Positions 1-10,877 of a DNA stretch of 64,000 bases are shown piece by piece. The stretch covers positions 19,507,389-19,571,388 of the forward strand of contig NC_033621.1 of assembly GCF_001540865.1 (NCBI RefSeq), given 5' to 3'. This DNA comes from Ananas comosus. Its lineage: Eukaryota > Streptophyta > Magnoliopsida > Poales > Bromeliaceae. Position 1 is the stretch's first letter; each line of letters begins with the position of its first letter. Position numbers and translations under genes: made by a program. The notes beneath the pieces were generated by a model that searched no databases, was not told the DNA's origin, and worked only from the letters and a program-made list of their open reading frames with translations.

Positions 1-571
1 CATATCAATGATATATTCTTATTTAATCAATAAATTAGAATGTGAGATTTAGTCGTAATATTTTAAAAAGTTTAAGCTAGAAATCACAATCAATTAAAGT
101 TGGAAGACCAAATTGTCACTTACTTTGAAGTTCGTGGACCAAAAGAATAATTTAGCCGTATTTTTTAGTCCTGTTTTTTTTTTATACAGCAATTCTACGT
201 AACTTTACCACTATTAAACAGTTAAATTTAATTATTTTTATTTTACTATAATAATCTGTTATTAAATAGGATAGTAAGTAAAATTTTTAAAAAATTATAG
301 AATAGTAAAGTATAAATTGTAAGATGATAAAATGTCATATTGTACTGCTTGTAGTTTGTAAAAAAATGTCACATTATTATCCTATTTTATAGGAAGTCCT
401 GACAGTGAAATAAAAATAAAATTACCCAATAATTAAGTTCAACTCTTTGAAGTAAAGAGTGGCAATGTAAAATTGCACTGGAACTACTGAGGAGCAAATT
501 TAAATTGACCTAGTCCAATTAAAACCTAGACTATGATACAATTTTGAAAAAATTATGAAATTCAATTTCGA
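1..571. other. AT-rich intergenic DNA
   Basis: No open frame, RNA gene or repeat boundary is recognisable here. The sequence is AT-rich and runs up to the first base of the LTR-like repeat at 572. Confidence 0.6.
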
Positions 572-889
572 TGTGATGTATTGGACCTTAACAAGTGAGA
601 AATGTTGCAGTATGAATTTTAGTCAGCACTTTTTTTACAGTGCTTGACTAAGATGGAGACGTTTTGGCATGAAATAAATACAAAAACGGGCTCAGAAACG
701 TAAGATTTAGCTTGTGGGAAACTAAAGTTAAAATACTAGACTTTGAGGGACTTAATGACATTTTTGCATTTGAAGTAGGTGGAGTCCACGAGGGCATTTC
801 CATCCTTATCCTTCCTTTCGATAGATTTTGAGAGCGAGGAAGAATTTTGAGAGACAGGAAGAGAGCGATTGAGTTGGCTAAGGAGAAAA
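572..889 (+). repeat. Ty3/gypsy LTR fragment, copy 1
   Basis: The segment starts TGTGATGTATTGG and is a diverged direct repeat of 2810-3090. Shared stretches include GGAGTCCACGAGGGCA and CATCCTTATCCTTCCTTTC, and both copies fade out at AAGGAGAAAAA. No primer-binding site follows, so the 3' part is lost or too diverged to see. It is read as an LTR because copy 2 lies directly behind a purine tract and the integrase region. Confidence 0.65.
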
Positions 890-962
890 AAAAAAAGAAG
901 CAAGTTTACTTTTCTTTTCGAGCGAGCAAGTCGAGCATCGTGTCTTTCTTTTGATGTTTCGG

Positions 963-2700
963 TGCCATAATTTTTGCACTAAAATTTTGGCTCCATTATC
1001 TTTATGGAGAACAATGTAAAATCTATACTGATTATAAAAATTTTAAATATTTATTTACGCAGAAAGAATTGAATTTGAGACAACACCGATAGTTAGAATT
1101 ACTGAACGATTATGATATAACAATACTTTATCATCCCAATGATGATAATATAGTGGCAAAAGTATTAAGCCGTAAATTAGTGCAGAATTTGAGTATGATG
1201 ATTACTAGTTAAGGGCCATTGCCAGAGGGCTGAGGCGGTTGAAATTGAAGGTTGTATTCCTTGAAGTTTTTGCAAGACTTATGGCTATGATCTTGCAACT
1301 CACTTTACTAGAAAAGATTAAAGAGAAATACGGTGGTGACTCGCATTTCACGAAAATTCGGACAGAATAAGAGAGTGGACAAGTGAAGGAATTAAGTGTT
1401 GATGCCTCACAGATATTGAGATTTCAGGATCACTTGAGGAGATATTGAGGGAAGCACATAGTTTCTCCTATACTATACATCCTGTAGAAACAAAGATGTA
1501 CAAGGATTTAAAAATACATTATTGGCGGAATGGTACGAAAAGGAATATTGGGAGAATTGTAACACAGTGTTTGGCCTGTCAGCAAGTAAAAGCAGAATAT
1601 CGAGAACCTGCTGGCAGACTGCAAAGTTTTCTAATTCCTAAATGGAAATGGGACAGGATCATTATGGATTTTGTAATTGACTTATCAAGATCACAGAGTG
1701 GACATGATGTGATCCATGTGATAATGGATAGATTGACTAAATCTGCTCACTTCATATCAGCTCAAGTGACATGGTCTAAAGAGAAACTTGGTCAGATATA
1801 TCTGGATGAGATCATAAGCCTGCATGGAGTTCCTACCTCTATAGTGTCAGATCGAGACCCAAGATTTGTAGCACATTTTTGAAAAACTTTACAGACAGCT
1901 TTGGGGACTAGTTACAGTTCAGTACAGCTTTTCATCCGCAGATTGATGGACAGTCCAAGAGAATGATTCAGATATTGGAGGATATGTTGAGAGCATGTGT
2001 CTTCGAGTATGGTTGTGAATGGTCGACATTTGGTAATGGTAGAGTTTATATATAATAATAGTTATCAAGCAAGTATCGGAATGGCTCCATTTGAAGCATT
2101 ATTAAGCAAGTATTAGAATGGCTCAATTTGAGGCACTGTATGGAAGAAAATGTCGATCACCACTATATTGGATTGAAATGGGTGAGAGAAAAACTCTAAG
2201 ACCAGATATTTTAGTAGAAACAGAAGAAAATGTTAGAATTGCCCGACGACATTTTTAGACCGCTCAAAGTCTACAGAAAAACTATGCTGACACACAGCGT
2301 CAAGACTTAGAGTATTTTCAGATTGGAGATTATGTATTTCCCAAAGTCTCGTCATCTAAGGAAAAAACAAAGGATTAGAATGCATGGAATGCTTAGTCCA
2401 CGATTCATTGGGCCTTTTGAAATAATTGAGCGAGTTGGGCCTATTGCATATCGATTAGCTTTGCCGCCGAGTTTAGCAAGTGTACATGATATATTTCATG
2501 TCTCAACCATGATAAAATATATGTTTGATCCATCACATGTAATAGATTATATTTTGCTAGAGATAACTGAGGAGATGAGTTATGTTGAGCGATCAGTTCG
2601 AATTCTTGCACGAAAGGTAAAAGAATTACGAAGCCGAGTCATTCCTTATGTAGAGGTATTATGGAGTCAACGAGAAACGAGAGAGGACATGGGAGTCTGA
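963..2700 (+). pseudogene. Ty3/gypsy pol remnant: RNase H C-terminus and integrase
   Basis: Degenerate retrotransposon polyprotein, not functional. At 963-1200 the frame reads as the C-terminal half of a Ty3 RNase H (FALKFW, HYLYGE, then ITILYHPNDDN). At 1445-1882 lies the integrase: an HHCC-type zinc region with CLACQQ, then the core with MDFV and SDRDPRF around two of the catalytic aspartates, ended by a stop. The rest of the core is broken by frameshifts and a local duplication near 2060-2125. At 2323-2700 the integrase C-terminal part is readable again ([26 protein letters not shown]). I see no clear chromodomain. The LTR copy at 2810 follows immediately, as expected for the 3' end of a Ty3 element. 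Gag, protease and RT do not precede this segment; the RT lies downstream instead. Confidence 0.85.
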
Positions 2701-2809
2701 GGATGCAATGTGAGAATCTTATCCCTATTTATTTGAGCAGTCGATTTGAGATATATTTTAAGTTTCGAGTTAAGTTTCGAGAACGAAACTTTTTTTAAGA
2801 AGGGAAGGA

Positions 2810-3090
2810 TGTGATATATTGGACCTTAGCAAATAGGCAATGTTGCAGTATGGATTTTAGTCAGCCTTGTTTTTATAGTGCTTGACTGAGTTTGAGATGT
2901 TTTGACATGAAATGGATGCAAAAACGGACTCAAAAGCTCAAGATTTAGCTTGTGGGGGACTACAGTTAAAATACTAAACTTTGGCATTTTTTGCAGTTGA
3001 AGTAGGTGGAGTCCACGAGGGCACCTCCATCCTTATCCTTCCTTTCATTAGCTTTTGAGAGAGAGAGAGGGAGAGTCAGTTAAGGAGAAA
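2810..3090 (+). repeat. Ty3/gypsy LTR fragment, copy 2
   Basis: Begins TGTGATATATTGG directly after a purine-rich tract (AAGAAGGGAAGGA) that looks like the polypurine primer of plus-strand synthesis. It matches copy 1 at 572-889 along its length with scattered substitutions and small indels. Right after the match ends, RT coding sequence begins, so the LTR tail, leader, gag and protease are missing at this junction. Confidence 0.7.
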
Positions 3091-3114
3091 AAGGGCATTT
3101 AGAACGCGGTATGA

Positions 3115-3783
3115 GTTTTATGAATTTATAATAATGACATTTGGATTAACAAATGCTCTAGTCGCATTTATGGATATGATGAATCAGGTATTTCAGCCAT
3201 TTTTGGATAGGTTTGTGGTGATATTTATTGATGATATCTTGATATATTCCCGAAGTATAGTTGAACATGAGGAGCATTTGAAAATCGTATTATAAATTTT
3301 GAGGGAAAAGAAACTTTATGCTAAACTAAAGAAGTGCGATTTCTAGTTACGAAAGATTACTTTTCATCGACATGTGATTTCAGCTGATGGCCATTATAGT
3401 TGACCCAAACAAAATTAAAACAATTCGAGATTGGCCTAGACCGATAAGTGTTTATGAGGTGCGAAGTTTTCTGGGGTTGGCTTGTTGTTATCGTCGGTTT
3501 GTAGAAGGTTTTGTGAAACTTTCCACACCCCTCATTCAACTGACCTGAAAAAAATTAAATATATTTGGAGTGAGAATTTTCAAAGAGGTTTCTGAAGAAT
3601 TGAAAAATAGATTGAAGTTAGCCCCTATTCTTGCCCTTCCTATTATAAGTGAGGGATTTGTTATTTATAGTAATGCATCATGGACTGGCCGGATTGGATT
3701 ATGTATTAATGAAGAATGATAGGATAATTATCTATACTTCAGACAGTTACAATAATTTGAGAAAAATTACCTTGCGCATGTGT
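3115..3783 (+). pseudogene. Ty3/gypsy pol remnant: reverse transcriptase to RNase H N-terminus
   Basis: The frame starts in the RT palm (MTFGLTNA) and carries the catalytic box as FIDD within [12 protein letters not shown]. It continues through the thumb/connection region ([13 protein letters not shown]) to the start of RNase H (LAPILALP, then VIYSNASW). At least two stops and one frameshift break it. It ends inside RNase H near NYLAH, almost exactly where the fragment at 963 resumes, so the two pieces look like complementary parts of one element type in swapped order. Confidence 0.8.
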
Positions 3784-5124
3784 TTTTTTTTTAGTGTTTC
3801 GACGTCAGGATTAGTATCATAATATTATTATTATTATTTGTTTAGATCTTTTGATGGATTTTTGTAGAGATTGAAAGTCAAAAATGAATTTTTATACGTT
3901 TTAGGAGTTGATTTTGTATGATTTTGATGAGAGATTTTTTGAGCCACTCTGGGGTGTTGTAGCTATTGTTCATAATACCGGATCACTTCGCTGTCCCGAC
4001 TATTGTTTTGTTTTTTGGATTTGCGCTATAGGTGGGTTCCATATCGTCAAAATTGGCAGACTAACTCTTATATCCATATTATATTATGTAGCCTATGAGA
4101 TGAACTATTGACATAGTTGAGATAATAATGATATTTTGATATTTACCTGTAGAGTATATTGAGTCATGCATTATTTTCACAGTTAGTATTATGTGATATT
4201 GTCTTGATGGCCAATAGACAGCGACAGATAGTGTGAGATTAGAATTGTATGTAAGACACTATGACAGTATTATCATGATTTGTTTAACCATCGCATTTGA
4301 CTACAACATGCATGTTATTTTGAGCTTGAGAGTAATACTATACTCGATTGGGGTAGCGCCCCACGAGTGCCACTCCTGATGTTAGGCTATGAAGTATTAT
4401 TATGGCATGGGCCAGACAGTAGTCTGCGTGGTAGTGGACCATTATAGATGGGTGCTGGACAGGAGGCGGCGCAGGCTAGACTTGATTGTTGAGTCGATCA
4501 CTATGATTGGACATTATTATACTATTTTATTCAGTATCTAGTTGATGCATGAGTTGCAAAATTTAGTTACATTGTAGAGATAGATATCAATTGTTACTTT
4601 CAGCAAATATTCATATTGTTACTTGTTCATTTATACTGCTTAGTTATTTACTATTTCCGCCTCTTGTGGATCTAGTGACGTGAATTGTCGGCGTTGTCAA
4701 CCATACCCCCCGGGGTCTATTGACTATAGTGTATATCCTCTTTATTAATATTTTATTACAAAGCCTTCAGCACTAGTGACTGATCGAGATAAGGGTATTG
4801 TGGATAGTTAGCATCTTCTATCCTTTTTGTGTGTGCAGTTAGACTGCCTATCGGCGTATGTAATAGCCTTTACATTGTTTTGAGATTTAGAGTGGCCGAA
4901 GATGTTGTACTAGTTTGAGCATTGGTGTGGTGATGATTGGATATCTACAGTGTTGTTATAGTATATAGTTTTTATTCTACTTTGATACCTATTGTTGTTA
5001 GATTTCAGTAAAATTTTTTAGACTGATTTTGTTGATACTTTGTGTGTATAAGTTGTATCCTTATGCATACGGTGGCAAGTCTATTGACGTAATCCGAGCT
5101 TCCGCTGTAATCCGGGATGTGACA
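3784..5124 (+). repeat. Ty3/gypsy LTR-like remnant, 3' part
   Basis: No protein is readable. The segment at about 4345-4390 (GGTAGCGCCCCACGAGTGCC) matches a block inside the long LTR at 57729-59916. The right edge reads AATCCGGGATGTGACA, a typical Ty3 LTR terminus. The left boundary is not visible, and 3784-4330 may belong to the same LTR or be unrelated filler. Confidence 0.5.
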
Positions 5125-5599
5125 ATATTCTAGATACATTAAATACTTTATATTATTTTAAGAGTATGGATTATCAATTGGAGGCTCTATAATTAAAAAT
5201 AACTTATAAATACAAAGATCATTTTACTTACAACTGTACACTAGCATTACTCTCTCACACCATATTTTTGGACTAACTTAATTTTTCTTAAGGAAAGGTA
5301 AGGTGTGGTTTTGATTGGTACTGTAGATATTATTTTTTAATATAATTTCTACAAAAATAGTCTAGAAGTGAATAATTGATTGATTGAAACCATATATATA
5401 GAAACTTTATATTGGAATTAACTTTTCTTTGCATTTAATTTTTTTTTTTTTTAAAAAAAGAAGCTATCATTCATTATGCCACAAGAGTGACTTTGCAAGC
5501 TAAGTAATTAGGATAAAAAATAAATAAATTAATAAAATTCTAGCGAAATATCAAATTATATAAAATATTGTTATAAAAGAATTAAAAAGCTGGCAACAA
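5125..5599. other. AT-rich intergenic DNA
   Basis: Homopolymeric T/A runs and no coding potential. Nothing recognisable up to the SINE. Confidence 0.5.
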
Positions 5600-5765
5600 G
5601 TGGCAAAGGGCTTGGTGCATGGTTGGTACCTGAGGTTCCAAATTCGAATAATAGATGATTCATATATTTAGCTAAGTTTATTTCTTAATGAAATAAACGA
5701 AACAGATAGCGTACGTGCTACCTATATCTCAAAAAAAAAAAAAAAAANAAAAAAAAAAAAAAAAA
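5600..5765 (+). mobile_element. SINE, copy 1
   Basis: tRNA-derived short interspersed element. The head GTGGCAAAGGGCTTGGT resembles a pol III A box, and GGTTCCAAATTCGAATAAT resembles a B box. The body (TTTATTTCTTAATGAAATAA, then CGTGCTACCTATATCTC) leads into a long poly(A) tail holding one unresolved base at 5748. The same unit lies on the other strand at 41703-41846. Possible imperfect target duplications are AAGCTGGCAACAA before and AAGTCGGCTACAA after. Confidence 0.75.
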
Positions 5766-6518
5766 GAAGTCGGCTACAAAATTTATTTGGAACAAGTTGC
5801 TTTAAAGCCTACTATACTATTCAGTAAGCTAATGGAATCTACTAATAAATCACAACACTCTCAAATAATTTTATTCACTGTCCCGACTTTTGATGCATTT
5901 TTTTATTCAAACCATTTTCATTAATTAAATTAAAAATTTTAAGAAATATAACAGTTAAACTCTATTTAAGCATAACTATATATATATATCTAAACATTTT
6001 TCTCGACTGAGTGTAAATTTTGCCAATTATTATCAGCGATCACCCATTTGGCCATATTGATCAGATTCAACTCGCTACGTGACGGCAGATTACCGACCGC
6101 CAAATCAAAATTAAAAAGCTTATTATTTTAAGATCTATTGATTGGGACTCGGTCCAACCAACCTGTATGCATTAATTCGTGATTTAGGTTGATTCGATCG
6201 ATGACAAGCAGTGTCGTGTCGTGTCGTGTCGTGTCGTGTCAAGTCAAATTGGTTTTAGTGTCTCTATTTATAATATGATCATAGCGGCAATATATTCTTT
6301 CTAGAGACTAATTAACCTTTCAAATTTTTTACTTGTGAGTGGGACTAACCTTTCAAATTTTTGTCCAAGTTGTTGCGTGTAAGAATCATGAAAGAAATCT
6401 AGTAATTTGTTCTTAATTTCTTTGCTTACTACAATTTCCATGTTCAAATACTATTTGGTATGTAAATATGTAAATATTTGTTTGGTGAAAATGTATGGAA
6501 ACCCCCTCAATTATATAT
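5766..6518. other. AT-rich intergenic DNA
   Basis: No gene. It contains the pentanucleotide array at 6211-6240 and otherwise unremarkable AT-rich sequence. Confidence 0.5.
6211..6240. repeat. (GTGTC)6 microsatellite
   Basis: Six perfect tandem copies of GTGTC. Confidence 0.95.
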
Positions 6519-6876
6519 AGGCTAAATTATAGAAAACCCCCCTATCAATACCCGCTTTTTCACTTTTTCCCTCTGTCTTTTAAAAACCTATACTTTGCTT
6601 TTTTGTAAAAAAAAAAATATTCACTTTACTCCCTATCGTTAGCGTTCCGTTAGAATTCCGTTTATAAAATATTATTATATATTTTTTTATATCAAAATAA
6701 TACCCTCAGTCTCCTCCTCAATATTGCTGCCTGTTGAGGGGCAAATTGGTTATTTTGTCATTATAGTTAACACCGCAGCCCCTTGTGAACATTTTTCATT
6801 TTACAAGGGTCAAAGTGTAGGTTTTTAAATGACAGGGGGGAATGTATTGACATGGAGATTTTAGGTAATTTAGCCT
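6519..6876. mobile_element. MITE of the AGGCTAAATTA family, copy 1
   Basis: Terminal inverted repeats: AGGCTAAATTA at the left, TAATTTAGCCT at the right. Matching subterminal blocks face each other (TTTAAAAACCTATACTTTG left, its complement right). No coding capacity. The same family recurs at 18506-18882. It is followed by a (TA)n run at about 6878-6903. Confidence 0.6.
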
Positions 6877-6903
6877 TATATATATATATATATATATATA
6901 TAT

Positions 6904-8656
6904 GCTGTTTTTATATCCGTTCCTCTTCTTTTCTTTTTTTGTTGTTGACACTTTTTTCGGTTTTTATTTTTTTTGTTTGATATCTTCTAGTTAAAGTTGA
7001 GAATTTTGCTAAATTTAGTACATCTAATAATTATTAACCACTAACTATTTCAAATTTATTAGCTAAAAATAATTAGATTTCATGAAATTAATTGTCATTG
7101 GGTTTTTGATAAAATTTTAAATTTTATTTACTAAAATCACACTGCTTTAAAACTCAAAAAGTTAAGAAGATCGCTACTAGTTTCAAAAAATATCCTAATT
7201 CTTTTCCAATTAAATTTACCAATATATATTTAATTTACATCATTAATCAAACATGTTATTAATTAATTAACTTGTCCCTAAAAATGATACCCAAAAAAAA
7301 AAAAGGTAGTTTATCTCTTACAATTGGATAAGAAAAAAAATCATCCACAGCAAATTATTCCCAAGAAACTATAATGCCAGCATCTCTCTTTATATTGTCT
7401 CATTCCTGCAGCTTAATTTGCATTCTTAATGAATGAAACGGATAAAGTGCTACATCTTTCCAAAAAAAAAATAATCGCATCTTAATAATTAATTCTAATT
7501 ATTCTGATTATAGTTTGTATTTTGAGGTTAGTTCAACATCAAATAATTCTTTAAAAATTTTGAGTATAGCTAGGCACCCAACTGTTTGCAATTATTTTTG
7601 GCGCTCTCTTGACTTTTAAAATTTTCTTATTTAAGTTCTTTGGCCTTTTTAGTCTTCGAGGCCCATCTAATACTAGTAGGAAAAACAAAAGTTAGCACGA
7701 AACATATAGAAATATACTTCTTTATTTTTCAGCAATACTGTAGAAAATAAATTGTAATTGACTTATGGAACATGTAGAAATTAAGTTATATCACATGTGA
7801 CAACAAATATGATTTTTTTTTTATCGTATTTTTCAACTGCAGCAGATCGATACCATAATCTCCCACAATCCTAAACGAAGCCGTAGTTTAATATTGAACA
7901 ATAATTTTCCAAAACTTGGTAATTCTAATTACTGTTTAGAGAAGGCGTTAGCCCTGCAACCTAAATGGAGTTGCAATCCAAGAGGATATAGGTGGTCAAA
8001 TTTAACTTAGGTGGAGACTTTTGGAGGTCAAATCTTTGGTATATATACGTACTCCGATTGAGACAATGATTTTGTGTGCAGATCGAGAAGTGTTCGTCAA
8101 ACTCTAGCAACTAAATTTAGTACGCGCTACTACTAAGTTCAATAATTTATGCCATTTTTGGTATGAGTTTCGTAACATTTTGAGGTCATTTAAGCCTCGA
8201 TCGTATATTATAGTCAAAATTTGACTTTTTATTTATATAAAATTTGATGTGAAAATCTTTGTATCGTTGTAGTAAAATTTGATGCACGTACGTACTCACT
8301 ATTTTGTGTCCAAATATGATGTTAGTGAACCGACGTCTTTCCACGGAACGAAAAAAGGGATCCCGATCGAGTACCATTTTGATTCTCGCGCGGTATGATT
8401 CTGGATTCTGTTTCATGGCAATCGAATAGAATTTTGTGCTTTTATAAATAAATTCTTTGAAGTCTTTTTAATTAAAATGTTAATAAATATTTAATTTGAG
8501 CTAGTTTCTCTTATCTCTTCGGTTCTCCAACAATATTCTATTTCCAAACGATTGATTTCTATGGAACATCACGGATCAAGTTGTTATCTTAGCAAGTTGA
8601 TATATAAAACTTGCCTTAATTATTGTCTATTTCGGTTTTGGCTACTTAACCTTTTA
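6904..8656. other. AT-rich intergenic DNA
   Basis: No open frame of note, only poly(A)/(T) tracts. I see no recognisable element in this 1.75 kb. Confidence 0.5.
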
Positions 8657-9355
8657 GGGCGCGTTTGGTTCGCATTATGAAAGATTACTAAAAGTAAAAA
8701 GATATTCGCGAATCTTATTTCTATTCATCCTATTACTAAGAATGTAGTATTTCGGTGTTTGGTTCGTACGGTCATATTATTTAGTCATGTTATTTAAAAT
8801 TACGAAAAATATAAAATTAAATTAATTAATTAATTAATTAATTTAATTTTAAATAATACTATAAAAAATTTCAATATTTTTTTAGAAAAAAAAAAGAGAA
8901 AGAATATAGATTAAAAAGAGAGAGCATATTTGAAGAAATATGAAGAAAAATAGAGTCGATGTTAGAGAGAATGAAAGGGTTGCGATTTTAAAAAAATAGG
9001 GGAAAAAATAGCTTAATTTAAAGAGAGAAAAAGAGTTGAAGTAAAGAGAGAAAAAGATAAGTTTAGAGAGAGATATGAGGTTAGAGTGTAAAGAAAAATA
9101 ATACCAACTAGTCGGCGGGTAGGGAAGAAAAAAAAAAAAAAACAGACATATTATAATTACTCCAATCCATTAATATAAGGATACCCACCCTCTCACAAAA
9201 GAATAAGATTAATACTTTGGGATGCATCTCATTCTCAAGTAAATCTAGTATTACTAACTAGATTACTTAGTGCGTTTAGCCAAATAACGTCATATTTTTT
9301 TATTCCAATTGGATTATTAGGAATCTTTAAAAGATAACGCGAATCAAACGCACCC
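8657..9355. mobile_element. PIF/Harbinger-type MITE with TTA target duplication
   Basis: The left end GGGCGCGTTTGGTTCGC and the right end GCGAATCAAACGCACCC form inverted repeats of about 17-20 bp. TTA is duplicated at 8654-8656 and 9356-9358, the hallmark of PIF/Harbinger insertions. The 699-bp interior is AT- and purine-rich, with (AATT)n at about 8819-8842 and GA-rich runs, and encodes nothing, so the element is non-autonomous. Confidence 0.75.
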
Positions 9356-9429
9356 TTAAGTCTTTTAATTTTGCTATCTATTTTTTAATTTATTTGATTA
9401 ATTTGTGCGAATTAATAACTCTTTAATTT

Positions 9430-10103
9430 CAAAATTGGAAGGAAAGGAATGAGGTGATCTTTGAGGGGAAGAATTTCTCAATCACTATAGTCATTTCAAG
9501 GGCACACAGCTGGACGGCCTTATACTCCAACAAGAACATAATAAGAATCAGCATACAGAACCCAACTCTGATTCAAGAACTCGCGATCTCTTCCTTTTAT
9601 GTGTGAGTAGATGGGAGTTGGAAAGGCGGTACTGAAGGTGGTGTAGGATGTATGATTACTAATCAACATAGCACCATCGCATGCATATCTCACGTAATAA
9701 AGTGGTCCACGATGCCTGCTCGGCGGAAATTGGAGCAATTATCCGAGTGACAAAGCTTCATTTGCAAATGTATCTTGAAAAACCTTTTCATATCTTCTCA
9801 AATTCAGCATCCATCATCAAAGCTTTGCACCTTGTGAGTTATCACTCAAATTCGCTAACACCTGAAGCTCGGACAAGAATCAAGGAGCTATGGACTTTTA
9901 CTGAGAGATATAATTACTTCAGCTTCGGATGGAATTGGAGATTTTCTAAAAATGTTATAGTTGCGGATCGCTTAGCAACTTGGAGACTCGCACACAAAAA
10001 GCTTTCTTTTCGGTCTTCTATTGATAAATTTTCTCAGTCTATATCCACTGATTAATTAAATAAAATTATCTCCGGACATGTTTTTCCTCAAAGAAAAAAA
10101 AAA
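9430..10103 (+). pseudogene. LINE-derived RNase H fragment
   Basis: A plant RNase H-like (RVT_3 type) domain in two frames. The first part, near 9610-9680, reads VDGSWKGG then GGVGCMIT, the usual start of the fold. After a frameshift it continues at 9681-10055 with AEIGAI, then SNSASIIKAL (a catalytic-region Asp position appears as Asn) and a tail ending NVIVADRLAT. An A-rich tract at about 10090-10106 follows, consistent with the 3' end of a non-LTR retrotransposon that was 5'-truncated on insertion. The frameshift and in-frame stops make it non-functional. Confidence 0.65.
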
Positions 10104-10877
10104 AAAACATTATTTTTTATTGGTCTTATCATTCTTCTGATTTTAAAATTACTAAAGTCAAAAAAGTGTCTTTTTAAATCCTACGAAATATCATTACAAC
10201 CCTATGTGATCGAACGTCATATTTTACAATTAATCAACCCTCTTTGGGTTGTAGATCTAGCATTAATTCTCGCTAGCAAATAAAAGTACAATAATTAACA
10301 GCTAATAAGTGATGGAGCTGTATCTTCAATTCAACTAATTAATTAAGGCATTGTTTGGCATCATTCCTATTACTCAAACAAAAAAAAAAAAAAAAAAATT
10401 GATATATACTAAATGGTCGAGAATTAGTAGGTGAACCATGTCACTTCCATCAACTAGAGAGAAAATATGGAAGAGACAGCGAAATAATTAATATTTAAAT
10501 CTACACCATTAAAAAGCTGGACACAATAATCAACTTTAGGACCTTTTAGAACGGAAAAGTCTGATACCATGTTATTCAAAAGATTAATTCAGTAAGAAAT
10601 AATTCAAGATTAGTTTTATCGGTCCCTATTTTTCAAGCATAAATCAGATGAATTAGATATCTCAACAAACAAACGGACTATTCCTCTTGTTATGGTGTTG
10701 ATTAACTTGCAATGCATTTCAATCTAATAACACGTGACAACTTATTTTTGCTTTAAAAAAAATCAAATATGTAAAAGAAAAATACTTTCATATTTTTAAT
10801 CTTAGTTCCTAAATAAATATCTCGTATGTAAAAAATACAAGCAATCCATCACTCATCCTAAAACTTTTTTATATATA
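10104..10877. other. AT-rich intergenic DNA
   Basis: Contains a poly(A) run at about 10379-10398. No gene or element boundary is recognised. Confidence 0.5.

Noticed and set aside
5600..5680. Possible tRNA gene
   Set aside because: A- and B-box-like words are present but no cloverleaf forms; the unit recurs at 41703 with a tail and target duplication, so it is a SINE.
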